Assembly (NCBI GenBank): GCA_022495995.1
Contig: JAFEMH010002338.1
Location: 62,001 to 126,000 of the forward strand
Source: Adenophora triphylla var. japonica
Taxonomy: Eukaryota > Streptophyta > Magnoliopsida > Asterales > Campanulaceae
Direction: 5' to 3'
DNA: 64,000 bases
Positions within the stretch are counted from its first letter, which is position 1, and the number at the start of each line of letters is the position of its first letter. The translations under genes and the position numbers were made by a program. This document shows positions 1 through 11,148 of this stretch, piece by piece. The notes below the pieces were generated by a model. The model made no database searches. It was not told the origin of the DNA and was given only the letters and a program-made list of their open reading frames with translations.

Positions 1-547
1 AAAGGGGGGATTAAACCCTACACGACACATTTTCAAAAAAGTCCGTCCCAACACGGCAAAGGCACATATAACCCGTCACAAAAACACGGCACATATTGCA
101 CATATTTTCCCCACAAAGTCCGTCACCCAAAAACACGGCACACACTGCATAACACATTTTCAAAAAAATCCGTCCCTACACGGTACACACTTTCAGACAA
201 AACCCGTCACAAAACACGGCACATGTCACATTTTTTCACAAAAAATTGTCACTACACGACAAACTTTTCTCATAATGTACATACATAAATAGCATACGGT
301 ACAAAACACAAAAGCATGCATTTCATTAGAGAGGCACTTTATTTTCACAAATAAAAGCTAATCTACACATTTCTGCACAAAATACACATACCCACAATTT
401 TTACATGTCCATTTTCAACAATTCATCAAGAATTTCACAAAAAGGCATAAAAAAATAACAAAAAAAATTCAAAAATGCGAAAAACTAAAACCTAGTTCTA
501 GCATTCAAAAATTCGAGCAGGGAATCAAAACGGAACGGATTTCTTAC
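1..547 (-). other. Intron 1 of the antisense gene of element A (partial)
   Basis: AT-rich sequence with dispersed ACACGGCAC and GTCCGTC words and no open frame. The homologous introns of B (8080-8802) and E also carry GGGACGG words among homopolymer runs, which supports reading this stretch as intron rather than intergenic DNA. Confidence 0.45.
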
Positions 548-715
548 CTCCCCGACGTTCATAGAGCGACGATTGTGCACCTCCGGATTCGGATACAAGA
601 CATCCGGGTTCTTCGAAGATGGAACGAACGAGATCCAATTTCTTTGAAGCTCCATCCGTTGCTCGACCACCTCTTGACTGCGTTGACGACGACTCCTTCG
701 AGATCCTTCAGCCAT
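548..715 (-). CDS. Exon 1 of an antisense plant-mobile-domain gene (element A, partial)
   Basis: On the minus strand an ATG at 715 opens 56 codons beginning MAEGSRRSRRQRSQ, rich in Arg and Gln, and ends at a clean donor (GAG|GTAAGA, intron from 547). Upstream is a GA-repeat 5' leader (CT repeat about 771-788 on +), as in the homologous gene of B at about 7826. Exon 1 is exactly 168 nt, the same length and phase as exon 1 in B (7912-8079), C (25840-26007) and E (62902-63069), although the protein sequences have little in common. The aminotransferase-like plant-mobile-domain exons would lie left of position 1. The gene runs antisense to the retrotransposon. Identification is by position and gene structure only; its function is unknown. 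Confidence 0.55.
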
Positions 716-875
716 GGCAAGCAATTCAAGCAAAAAATTGTTGATTTTGGTTAACAATGGAGGATTTTTTCTCTCTCTCTCTCTCTCGCCTGGTTCACGA
801 ACTGGAAATGGGAAATGAAGGGGATGCCTCGGTTTTAAACCCAGTCAAAACCTGGGAACTGTAAATTTCAACATT

Positions 876-919
876 GGTCCGTACGGACCTCTTTGCAGCC
901 AGGTTGGTCCGTACGGACC
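876..919 (-). promoter_or_regulatory. Paired palindromes upstream of the antisense gene of element A
   Basis: Two perfect 14-bp palindromes GGTCCGTACGGACC at 876-889 and 906-919, each followed by TCTTTGC, lie about 160 bp upstream of the ATG at 715. The same palindrome occurs four times in the LTR of this element. Its position matches the palindromes in front of the antisense genes of B, C and E. A role as a binding site is inferred. Confidence 0.6.
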
Positions 920-963
920 TCTTTGCAAGGGGTGGCCAAATTACTTTCCTGCCCTTATAATCT

Positions 964-1720
964 TTGCCCCTGGCTGTCCTAAGGCCTTTTCCAGCAAATC
1001 CAAGTGCAGAATGGTCCTCGCCCACTCCAACGGCAATTCAATCCCCGGCCGTCAACGTAAGACCGGTCCTCGCCCACTCCAACGGCAATTCAATCCCCGG
1101 CAGTCAGTGTAAGCCCGAACCTCGCCCACTCCAACGGCAATTCAACCACAGACCAGTCTTCGCCCACTCAACGGCCATTCAAGAAGGAGCCAACACCTCC
1201 CAGTACGAATATCAAGTCACGAGACGCCTCCAAAGCGCCCGACGGCAATTCCAGAAGGAGCCAACACCTCCCAGCACGAATATCAAAGCACAAGACGCCT
1301 CCAAACGCTCAACGACAACTCAACCACTGGCCCTCAAAAGAGGTCCGAAGTCATCTTCCCAACAGAAAAGGGCCCCTACAAGGTCACGCATCCCCAGCAA
1401 TTCACGCACCGGCAGTCATTGTAAGCCCGAACCTAGCCCACTTCAACGGCAACGCAAGCACCGGCCATCAAAGTAAGCCCGAGCTCCTCCCCCAACAAGT
1501 CAAAGGGAAGTCATACAAGACTGCATATCCCCAGCACCGACCATCATCCTTGCCCACTCAACGGCAAAACAAGCACAAGAAGGAGCCAACACCTCCGAGT
1601 ACAAGTCCCAAGGCACGAAGCGCCTCCAAAATGCCAAATGGTGAAGCAATCACCGGCCGTCATCCTTGCCCACTTCAACGGCAACGCAAGCACCGGCAGT
1701 CATCATAAGTCCAACCTCCT
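964..1720. repeat. Degenerate repeats with CCCACTCCAACGGCAA words (element A)
   Basis: Imperfect repeats built from CTCGCCCACTCCAACGGCAA and AAGGAGCCAACACCTCC words. An open frame crosses part of it (964-1476, +) but its translation simply mirrors the repeat and has no domain, so I do not call a gene. This matches the repeat-rich segment between the antisense gene and the 3' LTR in B, C and E. Confidence 0.6.
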
Positions 1721-1788
1721 ACTCAACATGCAAAAACACAAAGGCATCTATGCCTCTCGCAATCAAAGCACAAAGCAGCCATGCCTCC

Positions 1789-2180
1789 ACAACTGCGGCT
1801 AGAAGACGATTCAAAGTCCTCGCGCATAACATCAACTGCGGCTAGAAGACGATTCAAAGTCCTCGCGCATAACATCAACTGCGGCTAGAAGACGATTCAA
1901 AGTCTCGCGCATAACATCAATCGCGGCTAGAAGACGATTCAAAGTCCTCGCGCATAACATCAACTGCGGCTAGAAGACGATTCAAAGTCCTCGCGCATAA
2001 CATCAACTGCGGCTAGAAGACGATTCAAAGTCCTCGCGCATAACATCAACTGCGGCTAGAAGACGATTCAAAGTCCTCCCGCATAACATCAACCGCCGCC
2101 AGAAGACGATTCAAAGTCCTCCCGCGTGGCACCAACCTCAGCCAGAAGATGATTCAAAGTCTTCAAACATGGCGCAACCG
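1789..2180. repeat. Tandem array, 43-44 bp unit, about 8 good copies plus degenerate ones
   Basis: Unit begins AACTGCGGCTAGAAGACG and continues through ATTCAAAGTCCTCGCGC to ATAACATC. Copies from about 1789 to 2090 are nearly identical; two more at the right end are degenerate. It occupies the same place as the 72-bp array of B and the 47-bp array of C but is unrelated in sequence. Confidence 0.85.
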
Positions 2181-2239
2181 CAATCAGAAGGCGATTCAAG
2201 TCCTCACAACTATCTTCGGCCCAGAAGGCCTTAAACCAC

Positions 2240-2760
2240 CTGATTCGGAAAATCGTAAAATTTCCATCCCAGGACACCACCACGTCCTCACAATTGACCT
2301 CGGCGGTCACTACATTTCAGGACACCACCACGTCCTACAACCGACCTCGGCGGTCACACAACACTTCAGTGGCACCACCACGCCCGCACTCACGATTTCA
2401 CGACCTCTCGAACTACGACTGTGCTTGATTCCCGCCAGGATACGTAGGAATCCTATCACAGGTCCAGCCATCGACCTATGCGGTCACCCAGACACCACCA
2501 CGTCCCTTACCACCGACCTCGGTGGTCACGCGACACTTCAGGCACCACCACGCCCGCATTCACAAAACACTCACCCCACACTCGAACTACGACTGTGCTT
2601 GATTCCCACCAGGGATACGTAGGAATCCTATCACAGTGGTCCTACCGACCTAAACGGTCACACAATAGGACATCACCACGTCCTCACACCGACCTCCCTG
2701 GCCACATTATCTCCCAAAGACGCGATCCAGACAGGACCCTTATCTTATCGGCGACCCCAC
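2240..2760. repeat. Short stem-loop repeats with GACC-N5-GGTC and AGGAC-N8-GTCCT (element A)
   Basis: Irregular repeats combining two small inverted repeats: AGGACACCACCACGTCCT (arms of 5, loop of 8; about 2271 and 2319) and GACCTCGGCGGTCAC-like units (about 2297, 2343, 2515, 2648). Two copies of a GGATACGTAGGAATCC word (about 2437 and 2610) are the reverse complement of the TACGTATCC motif found in B and C. Confidence 0.65.
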
Positions 2761-3220
2761 TTCTTTCATAAGTGACGTCGTCGAGGGGCTTCGTAAGTAC
2801 CCCAACTGGATCACACCCTTTCAAACACACGGGAAGCACCGCAGACTCATCAACGCAGCCTCGATGACCCCTCTCACTCAAAACCCTCTCTAAACCCCCA
2901 CCCAAACCAAGTGGAGGAGCCTTTCGGGATAAAAAGGGACAAAAGGACCTTTCGGGAATTTTCAGAAATTGGAAAAGCAATAATGGTCCGTACGGACCTC
3001 TTTGCTTTAATAATTACCGAATCTTCTTAAAGTCCACAATATTCCCTCAAATCCCGGGAAAATGATTACCCTCATGCTTAGTTGGTCCGTACGGACCTCT
3101 TTGCATGCAAGATGGTCCGTACGGACCTTATTGCTCAGGGGACACCATAATTACGTAATATTCACCATCATCACATATTCCCTCAAATCGAGGAAAACCA
3201 AAAACTCGGATTACTGTGGA

Positions 3221-3264
3221 GGTCCGTACGGACCTTCTTGCACCTAATCCGGCACTATAAATAG
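3221..3264 (+). promoter_or_regulatory. LTR core promoter of element A: palindrome plus TATA box
   Basis: GGTCCGTACGGACC (3221-3234) is followed 21 bp later by TATAAATAG (3256-3264). Further copies of the palindrome lie upstream in the same LTR at 2985-2998, 3084-3097 and 3114-3127. The TATA placement, in the first third of the LTR, marks the U3/R boundary shortly downstream. Confidence 0.7.
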
Positions 3265-3931
3265 AGGGCTCCCCTCCTCATTTTCACACACCTCCCAATT
3301 CTCTCTTCCTCCCTAGGCCTTCTCGGCTTCCCCTCTAAGTCCTTCCGAGGCATTCCCGGCCCCTTTCGATCCTTCCGAGGCCTTCCGAGCCCCTCGTGGT
3401 GCTCCGAAGCCTCCCCGAGCGCTTCCGAGATGCTCCCGCGCCGCCCGAGGCACTCTCGAGGTACTCGAGGCCCCTCGTGGTACTCCGAGGCCTCGCTGGG
3501 TCTTTCCACGGTGTCCCGGCTCTTTCCGAGTCAAACCGACGATCCCAAACCACACCGAAACTCCGCCCGAGTGACTCCCGCCACCACAACGCACGCCGAA
3601 CCTCTCGCCCGAGTGATCCCGACGATCCCCACGCACGCCGAATCTCTCGCCCGAACGCAGCCTCGCAACCTCAACTCACGCCGAAACTCTGTCCGCGTAC
3701 AACCGACATCTCCCGAAGCAATCCCGATCCGTACCGAACGCTACTCCGACCTCAAACACTATTCCCTGCCAATGAAGACGTACACGAACCAACATTGGTA
3801 AGGCTTCCTTCCTACACTATTTCAATACATTTCCATACATAGCATACAATGTAGACATCCGATACAGCATGCATTTTTAAAAGCACACACACACACACAA
3901 CATTTAAAGGATATTAGGGGTATCCGAAAGA

Positions 3932-4007
3932 CTCGTTTTACGAGGCGACTCGGGTGAGCTCTAATATTCTAATATTCTCTTCCCGAGGAGTCATCTGACC
4001 TCCGAAC
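3932..4007 (+). other. R/U5 double hairpin (element A)
   Basis: Hairpin 1 is CTCGTTTTACGAG (3932-3944). Hairpin 2 pairs CTCGGG (3949-3954) with CCCGAG (3982-3987). The box TGACCTCCGAAC follows. The other LTRs here have the same arrangement with changed but still complementary stems. Confidence 0.6.
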
Positions 4008-4196
4008 TCAAAATCTCATCACACAAAAACGGTTTAAAATTATCTTTAAACTGATGCCCTTTTTCAATATTTTGGGCTTAATAAAAACGGCGTGGCGACT
4101 CTACAAATGCGAAAACAAAACGGCGAGACACCGCTCCAACGCGAAAGATTGCCAGATGCCGGGGCTGCGAAGCCTACTCGGATCCGGGCTATTTCA

Positions 4197-4511
4197 GCAA
4201 GGGAATGATTTTAATCCATGAAAATGAGTTTTTGGGTGCAAAGGATGCATCTTTAATGTGAAAAGAGATTTTGAGTGCAAAGTATGCAATTTTTATGCAA
4301 AGAAATGATTTTTAGTGCAAAGGATGCAGCTTTATGTAAAAAAAATGGCATTTTAACGAAAAGATGACATTTTTATGTACATAGATACTATCTAAATTGT
4401 AGATTGACATCAGATTATAGCATGATGGGGGTTAAAATCAGATTACAAACTAAACAGATGAAGATTCTGCAAACTGGCCTAAGTTGTCGCGTGATATAGG
4501 TTGCCTATGTC
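4197..4511 (-). repeat. Internal fragment of the 3' LTR of element C, between A and B
   Basis: It matches 38303-38615 of C's 5' LTR almost base for base, including the GCAAGGGAATG start and the repeated GTGCAAAGGATGCA words. It is bounded by the CA end of A (4196) and the left end of B (4512). The last five bases ATGTC are B's target duplication; GCAAG at 4197-4201 is the candidate duplication for A. Confidence 0.85.
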
Positions 4512-4641
4512 TGTGATGAATGTGTTATCCGAAAATTTTCCCATTTTTTTGTTTGAAAGAAAATCAACGAAAACGGAGTCGCCACGCCATTTTAATTTTG
4601 AGGGCCAAAACTTTGAAAAAAGCCCGAGATCAGAGATTTTA

Positions 4642-4708
4642 GGTTCGGAGGTCATGTTACGCGTCGGGAAGGACGTTAGTGTGCACCCGACGCGCCTCGT
4701 AAAACGAG
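4642..4708 (-). other. R/U5 double hairpin (element B, left LTR)
   Basis: Hairpin 1 is CTCGTTTTACGAG on the minus strand (4708-4696). Hairpin 2 pairs CGCGTCGGG with CCCGACGCG (4686-4694 and 4660-4668), a perfect 9-bp stem with a 17-nt loop. TGACCTCCGAACC follows at 4654-4642. The right LTR has an identical copy at 21541-21607. Confidence 0.65.
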
Positions 4709-5914
4709 TCTTCCAAGCTGAAAATCATTTGTGTGTGTGTGTGTGTGTGTGTTTTGGCCAAAATAAGTTGAAACTCAGAAAAGTAAAAATTGGGATATCT
4801 TTTTAAGACTTTAAACTGATCCCATGATTTTTTGGAAGATTTTTGGATTGAGATTTGGTACTCAAAAGACCTTTTGAAGTTGAGAGCCATTTCTGCCAGA
4901 GTGAAAAAGGCAGTGGACCTTTGATTTTGAAATGGATTCAAGGGTCTTAAAACTTCATAATCTGGATAAACTCAGAGAATGAAAGTTGTTCTAGACACCT
5001 TAAATAAGATTTTTGCGAAGGAATATTCCATTTTGGAGAAGATTTGAGGGGTCAAAACCTTCTGGAAACCTCAGATATGAGATCTGGATTCCCAGAAGCT
5101 GATGAACTAGCCTCTGAAAGGAAATTTTAAAAGAGGAGTTTTACTCACCCAAAAAATAAAATAAAAATATGTCTGGAAAGCCCTGGATGTTGGCTACAAA
5201 AAGTATTTTGTAGTAAACACCAAATTCCAAGTTCATCTGTGTCCAAAAATTAAGACCATGGACTGAGGTCTGAGAAAATTGCTACTGGACAGCAACTTCT
5301 CAAGAAGGAGAATATGATTTTAAAGGGGGTTTTGCATCCATGCTTGTCCCCATTTCCCTAGGTTTTGGTTAGTGATCACTAGACATTTTAGTGGTGAATC
5401 AACTATACCAAACCATCCTTGGGGTACATTAGGACTAAGCATTTCATTTGCTTGGGGAGGGGGATTTTACCCTTTGAAAATGAGATTTTATGCTTGAAAA
5501 TGGTTTTTAGGGTTTTGAAAATGAGTTTTCTTTGCAAGAAAGTAAGAGAACTTGAAAATAATGTTGATCTTTGTAGAAGATCATCCATGGAGATGGTCTT
5601 CCATGGTGATCTTCTTAGATCTAGAGCAAGAAGATGAAAGAACTACATTTTGTAGTTTGAAGATGCATGCATGGATGAGATTTAGGGTTAGGAAGAGGAG
5701 GGTTTACCAATCTTCCTTGTGTTCTTGAGTGTTTGGCTTGAGAGTATGAGTGTTTAGGGCTTTAATATGAGAGTGAGTGGATGAGTATGAATTGGGAAAG
5801 ATTGGAGAGAAAATGGTGACAATTCAAGTGAATTCTCACTGTTTTCTCTCTATATTTCGCCAGAGGTTCGGTGCAAAATGTGTTTTTCCTCCTTATTTTT
5901 GTGACTGGAGGGCT

Positions 5915-5956
5915 CAATTTATAGCCCTCTGGAAATTGCAATCATGTCCGCGCGGA
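5915..5956 (-). promoter_or_regulatory. LTR core promoter of element B (left LTR)
   Basis: On the minus strand TCCGCGCGGA (5956-5947) precedes TATAAATTG (5923-5915) by about 23 bp. The same palindrome precedes both antisense genes of this element. Confidence 0.68.
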
Positions 5957-6254
5957 TGGGATCCCTCAGCGTGCACTGTTCATTAAATGCAGCTCCAGCT
6001 TTGGACAAGAAGAATATTTCTTTTCAAAATTCAAATTAACAGCCAGTTTTTGTGTTTCCAGCCATTGCCATTTTTGGTTTTCTTCTTTTGTTTTGCTTTT
6101 TGAGATTCTTTTTAAGGTTTAACCTTAAATAACAATGCCCATTTTACCCTCACTTTGTTAGAGAAGTTAGGATTGTTAGGAATTGTTAGAAATGTTATAA
6201 CTTTCGTTAATTTTCTAACGAAAATTCTAACAAGCTCAAATTGGAGCACTTACA

Positions 6255-6949
6255 AGTAGCCCTCGGCGACGGCGCTTCGAAGGAAGCGGGGTCGTCGATA
6301 AGAGTAAGGCTCCATATTTGGCAGATGATCGAGTGATCGGGTGGCCGAACCTAGCGATAGGCTACCTACGTATCTCGTATGGGAATCAAGCCGCCGTAGT
6401 TCGGGTCCTGACCACAGGGAGATGATGGCGTTTTAGGTGCCTCGAACCCGATGAGCGAGTTCTACAATGCCGGCCGGAGAGAAACTCGCTGGGATAAGAG
6501 ATGACCATTTTCGGTCGATGGCTATCCGCTCTACTGGGATAGGAATGACCATTTTCGGTCTCTGCTGGGGATGATTGCGATTTATCGCTTTCCTAGTGAT
6601 AGCGTCTTAGGTGCCTTGAAGATGGCGTTTTAGGTGCCTCGAACCTTGAAGATGGCTTTTTAGGTGCCTCGGACCTTGATGATGATGGCGTTTTAGGTGC
6701 CTCGAACCTTGATTTGAAATGGCCTTTCGGTGGACTTCGTTTGCTGCCGAAGGAGAGGGTGACCGTTTTGGTCGACGGGCCGGGATTCCTAATGATAGGC
6801 TACCTACGTATCCCTAGTGGGAATCAAGCCCTTTCGTAGTTCGAGTCTTACTCGAGATCTCGTTGGCTTTTGGGATTCCGTTAATTTTCTTTGGGGATTT
6901 CGTTAGCCTTCTTGGGAAAAATCGGACATATTCGATGCAGGAAATTGGT
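6255..6949. repeat. Segment next to the 3' LTR of B: PPT region and CTACG...CGTAG motifs
   Basis: It begins with AGTAGCCCTCGGCGACG, whose counterparts border the 3' LTRs of A and C; on the minus strand this is the presumed polypurine region. Two copies of GGCTACCTACGTATC ... CGTAGTTCG (about 6359-6405 and 6783-6838) and several GATGACCATTTTCGGTC or GTGACCGTTTTGGTC inverted repeats (about 6505, 6550, 6750) follow. No gene seen. Confidence 0.6.
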
Positions 6950-7615
6950 CTTACGTTTGATCGCCGTTGGATGATTTTGATGAAAGATACGGGATCTCGT
7001 TATCTTTCTCGGGCACTCGGTCTTACGTTTGACTGCCGGGAAGATTTTGATGAAAGATACGGGATCCGTTATCTTTCTCGGGGCACTCGGTCTTACGTTT
7101 TTCTTTGGGGGAATAATTTTGATGAAAGATACGGGATCTCGTTATCTTTCTCGGGGTACTCGGTCTTACGTTTGACTGCCGGGGGTAATTTTGATGAAAG
7201 ATACGGGATCCGTTATCTTTCTCGGGGCACTCGGTCTTACGTTTGACTGCCGGAGATTGATTTTGATGAAAGATACGGGATCTCGTTATCTTTCTCGGGA
7301 AGATCGGTCTTACGTTTTACTGCCGGGGGTAATTTTGATGAAAGATACGGGATCCGTTATCTTTCTCGGGGCACTCGGTCTTACGTTTTACTGCCGGGGG
7401 TAATTTTGATGAAAGATACGGGATCTCGTTATCTTTCTCGGGGCACTCGGTCTTACGTTTGACTGCCGGGAATGATTTTGATGAAAGATACGGGATCCGT
7501 TATCTTTCTCGGGGCACTCGGTCTTACGTTTTACTGCCGGGGGTAATTTTGATGAAAGATACGGGATCCCGTTATCTTTCTCAGGGCACTCGGTCTTACG
7601 TTTGACTGCCGGGGA
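6950..7615. repeat. Tandem array of about 72-bp stem-loop units, about 10 copies (element B)
   Basis: Each unit contains GTCTTACGTTTGACTGCCGG and then an inverted repeat GAAAGATA-N10/11-TATCTTTC (arms of 8). Some units read GGATCTCG and others GGATCCG in the loop. Open frames crossing it are simple translations of the repeat. Element E carries the same array in the opposite window orientation at 63358-64000. Confidence 0.88.
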
Positions 7616-7733
7616 AGATTTTCTTGACAAGGGGCTGACTTTGGTTAACTTTGGTTAACTCTGTCAAGTTGGGGATTGAATTGCAGAGTCCTGGAATTTT
7701 AAGGGGCAAAAGGGTCATTTTGACCCTTGCAAT

Positions 7734-7751
7734 CCTATCCGCGCGGATAGG
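7734..7751 (+). promoter_or_regulatory. 18-bp palindrome upstream of the antisense PMD gene of B
   Basis: CCTATCCGCGCGGATAGG is a perfect 18-bp palindrome containing the TCCGCGCGGA core of the LTR. A weak TATA-like GGTATTAATTA follows about 15 bp later, then a GA-repeat leader (about 7826-7840) and the ATG at 7912. Confidence 0.65.
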
Positions 7752-7911
7752 GTTTGAAAACCAGGGGTATTAATTAGGGCCAACGCCCTTTCTCTTCCCC
7801 ATTCAGTTTTTTTCAATTTTGAACGCAGAGAGAGAGAGAGAGGCTCGCGAATCCGCCATTATTGGCCTTAGAAGCTTCAAAAATCTTCCGATTTCTTCGA
7901 TTTTTTGAGCA

Positions 7912-10793
7912 ATGGAACACGGGGAAGGCGCTTTTCAAGGCCAAGGACGTGGCCCGGTAGCGGAGAGGCGATTGGAGCTCGTCCGGATGAGGAGGCATTA
8001 CAATCTTTCGCAATCGGTTGCGGAGGAGCATTACCCCGATGCTTGGCAACATTGGGCTTCGGATTCGAATCTCCGGACGGTATACTTTGAAACCCTTTGA
8101 TCCCTTTGTTGATTTCTTGCTTGACATTGATTTTTGGGTGATTTGATTTTTTTTTTTTTGGTAATTTCGAAAATGACCATGTTCTTGGCCTTGGATTTTG
8201 ATTTTGATGCTATGCATGTTGATGATGACTTTTTTTTTTGAAATTGAATATTGATCTTGATGATATGCATGTTGCAATGAATTTGTGGGTATCCCAAAAT
8301 GTGCATTTTGCTTGGGAAAAGAATTGGCATTTTTGCCACATTTTTTTTTGGAATATTGTGAATTGTGATGATGCAATGCATGCATTTTGTTTTTGAAAGA
8401 ATGGGCATTTTGCCAATATGGGATGTATGTATGTTTAGGATATATTTTTTTTCTTTGAAAAGTGGGACGGATTTTTCCTCCCGTTGCATGTAAGATGGAT
8501 GATATGCATGTATGCAAATTTTTTTTTTTGAGATGATGGATGGTATGCATGTTATTTTATGAAAATGGGACGGAGTTTTTACTTCCGTAGGAATGCATCT
8601 TTTTTTTTTTTTTGATGAATGCATTGGGATTTGCTGAAAACTGTCTTTTCTGTGAGAAAAATGGGGCTATGCTCATTGTATGCTGTTATGCTGTCGAATT
8701 TTTTTTTTTTAAATGCATGTGTATGCTTTCTTTTTTTTTGTAAATGCAAATGCAAAATTTTTTTTTTTGACATTTTCTCTCTCTCTTTTTTTTCTTTTAC
8801 AGGGCGGAAACCGTTTTGTGACGGAGCAGCTGAACAAAATGAAGACTCGAGGATCGGTGGAGTCCATGATTGACTTGTGGGACCGGCTTCCGGATGCGGG
8901 CCGAGGAGCTTTGCCGAGTCCGAGACAGATTGTTGTCGAGACGGGGCTCTGGGAGTTTGTCGAGTGCTTGAGGGGACTGGTCAAGTTCCCTAAGAGCAAG
9001 GGCTTGATGTTTGCTCTGGCGCAGCATTGGTGGGACGCGACCCACACCTTCCACTTCTTCTGGGGCGAGGCTACGGTTACGCCCTCCGACTATGCCGCGA
9101 TCACGGGTTTGTCCTTTAATGGACGCAGCATTGAGTGGCGGGATGGCTACAGCGATGCCGATCCTGTGCTCTTCGGGATTTTCCCCTATTCCCAAAAAGG
9201 GGATGGGGATGGAGTATGCGGTGGTCTACGGGAAGGTTGTGGAGACCATTGCGAGTTATGAGGCCGGGAGGAGAGGATAGGCGCCGATCGATTGCCGTGG
9301 CCTTCTTGTGGTTTGCTTTTTCGAGCACGCTCTTTGGACATGCCGAGGGACGGCAGCCTTTGCCTTGTTGAGGTCCTTGGAGGATATGGAGACGGCCGGA
9401 GATGTCTCGTGGGGAGAGGCCGGGCCGGCAGAGCTTTATTTTGCTTTCGATAGGTACACAAGGCCGTAAGCTCTTTGTACCGCTTTCGAAGTTTGCCCCC
9501 GGAGGTATAAGCTCTCTTTTTGCTTTTCCTTTTTTTTTTTGAGCACGCACTTTTCTTTTGCACCGGATTGATTGGATTTTTACCTTTTGCAGTGTATGGG
9601 CGTTGGAGTTTTTTCACGTCACGATGTGGCGGCGGCGGCGGAGTACGTCGGGGCGTATCCGGCCATGCAGTCTTGGTCCAAGCATGCCCGGGAGAAGATA
9701 AGCTCCAGGGGGCGTACGACTCTCAGTGTACGCGGATTGCCTTCCTTTGACGGAGGCCGAGACAGATGAGGGGATGATATTCTTCCCCGGGATCGCTTCG
9801 AGGTGGCGCACCAAGGGCGCCGAGATTTGGACTGTGGCAATGGAGGATTCTGAGAGGTCCGACCTGCGATGCATATTATCTGGGAGAGAGGGTGACGCGC
9901 CAAAGCATGGCGTGAATTCGCCTTGAGGACACCGGTGGAGCCTCCCGTCGATATGATGCACTCCGAGCGATCGGTCCGTGACCTGGGATGATTACCGAGC
10001 CGGCCAAAGACTTCTCGGATTTCGTGGCGATTGAGCCATATGCGACATTCGTCTTGAGGAGGCTGAGGACGCCTCAGGTCCTGGATAGGGAGGGGCTTGG
10101 GATCCCGCGGTACCCTCGGACGGATTTTTCCTATATCCAGGATGGGGTCCGATTGAGGGTGCAGATCCCTCAGCCCGAGCGACTTCCACGAGCTTTCCGG
10201 CCTCGTCCGGGTATGAAGGTATAGCTTCACCTTTTCCCCTTCTTTTCTTTCCTTTGTTTCATCATCTTTAGCATCACTTTCTTTTTGACGCTTTTGCTTT
10301 TGTGCAGTTTTCGGAGGTGGTCGTCGAGAAGCTGACGAAGCAAGTGATCGGGGCCAAGAGATTCATCAGGAGGATGGTCGCTTGCGGGGCTCCTCAGGCT
10401 AGAGCGAGGCGGCCACGGCCGGCGCCTGTCAGACGGGAGGTTTCCCCTATTCGCTCAGAGACTTCTTCAGAGACTCCTTTGTCTCCTCTCCTTGATCCTC
10501 GCGCGGTACTGCCTTCGGATCACGTCATTCTCGGGGATCCACACGGGCAGGGACACGTATGGCAGCATGGCGGGTCGTCTTCGTACGTCCAGGAGTCCGA
10601 CGCCTTCACCTTTGGATACGATTTTTTCGCAGATCTCGGCTTGCCCTATCAGAGCGTGCCGGTTGGTCCTGATGAGCCTCTTTCTGGAGACGAGGACGAT
10701 TCTGAGCCCGAGATTTTCAGGGCTCCTGAGGAGGCGGGCCCGAGTCGCAAGAGGGGCCGGGGGCAGACATCGGGCGCTGGAGACTCCGATTGA
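7912..10793 (+). pseudogene. Antisense plant-mobile-domain (aminotransferase-like) gene of element B, frameshifted
   Basis: Four exons can be traced. Exon 1 is 7912-8079 (56 codons; donor ACG|GTATAC). Exon 2 starts at 8803 after TTTTACAG and stays in phase; it carries the plant mobile domain core, with WWDATHTFHFFWGEATVTP and SDYAAITGLSFNG. Exon 3 starts at 9593 and exon 4 at 10308, ending in an acidic/basic tail at 10793. In exon 2 the frame shifts after about 9165 and again near 9270; exon 3 shifts after about 9730, so no full-length product is possible. PMD proteins are known both as plant nuclear proteins (MAIN/MAIL1 type) and inside Ty3/gypsy and MULE elements; the role in retroelements is not established. 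It runs opposite to gag-pol. Confidence 0.75.
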
Positions 10794-11148
10794 TCTTTTC
10801 TTTTTTTCTCTTTTTTTTTGAGATTGAGATTTAGATTTGTACAGCTTATGCACATTTTTTTTTCTTTGGGATGTAATAATTTAGGATTTTATTTATGTTT
10901 GTTTGTTTTTTTTTATACACACTCTTTTTTTTGGAATGTAATAATTTAGGATTTTATTTATGTGAATGCAATGCAGTATGAATGCAGTGTTGCATGAGCC
11001 TTTTTTTTTTTTTTTTGCAAGGGTGTTTGGTATATGGACTGGTTTGGGGAGGTTTTTTTCGCACAGGTTTCGAGCAACCGGACGGAATATTCCTCTTTTG
11101 GTGTAAGCGACTTGGGTGTTGCAAAGATTTTTTTTTTTGGCGAGACTC

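Larger units (their letters stand above)
1..4196 (+). mobile_element. Element A: 3' part of a Tat/Ogre-like Ty3/gypsy LTR retrotransposon
   Basis: Only the 3' end of this element is in the window. From left to right it holds an intron and first exon of an antisense plant-mobile-domain gene (1-715, minus strand), the promoter region of that gene with two palindromes, several tandem repeat blocks, a polypurine-like segment ending in GAGGGGCTTC, and a 3' LTR (2793-4196). The order matches elements B, C and E, which places it in the same lineage. It ends in CA at 4196 and is followed directly by an internal part of element C's LTR, so it most likely inserted there. The 5' LTR, gag and pol would lie left of the window. 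The family assignment rests on architecture, not on a pol domain. Confidence 0.72.
2793..4196 (+). repeat. 3' LTR of element A
   Basis: Starts at GTAAGTACCCC right after GAGGGGCTTC; elements B and C have TGTAAGT at this point, so one T appears lost. Ends ...GGGCTATTTCA at 4196. It contains four copies of the GGTCCGTACGGACC palindrome, a TATA box at 3256, a CA microsatellite near 3883-3900, the paired R/U5 hairpins (3932-4007), and the U5 box GGCGTGGCGACTC near 4090. Length about 1.4 kb, shorter than the LTRs of B and D. Confidence 0.75.
4512..6254 (-). repeat. 3' LTR of element B (left)
   Basis: Long terminal repeat of 1743 bp, inverted in the window. On the element's own strand it starts TGTAAGTGCTCC and ends CATTCATCACA. 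It contains a GT microsatellite (about 4731-4751), the R/U5 hairpins (4642-4708), the U5 box at 4576-4584, and the TATA box with palindrome (5915-5956). A 61-codon minus-strand frame (5403-5588) recurs in the other LTR copies but has no domain, and I read it as LTR sequence. Confidence 0.92.

Noticed and set aside
3255..3842. Overlapping frames on both strands in A's LTR (up to 148 codons, Arg/Pro/Ser-rich)
   Set aside because: GC-rich imperfect repeats downstream of the TATA box produce open frames in four readings; no domain.
5403..5637. 61- and 72-codon frames present in every B-type LTR (also 22304-22538 and 56828-57013)
   Set aside because: Conserved only because LTRs are copies of each other; E's copy shows no codon-position bias by eye. 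Likely U5 sequence.
6863..7403. Frames of 70-127 codons over the 72-bp array of B, and 124 codons in E (63206-63580)
   Set aside because: Repeat translations with no start context or domain.
8031..8773. Minus-strand frames of up to 245 codons rich in Lys and His across intron 1 of the PMD gene
   Set aside because: They result from A/T homopolymers in the intron; the same artefact appears in E at 62352-63114 on the other strand.
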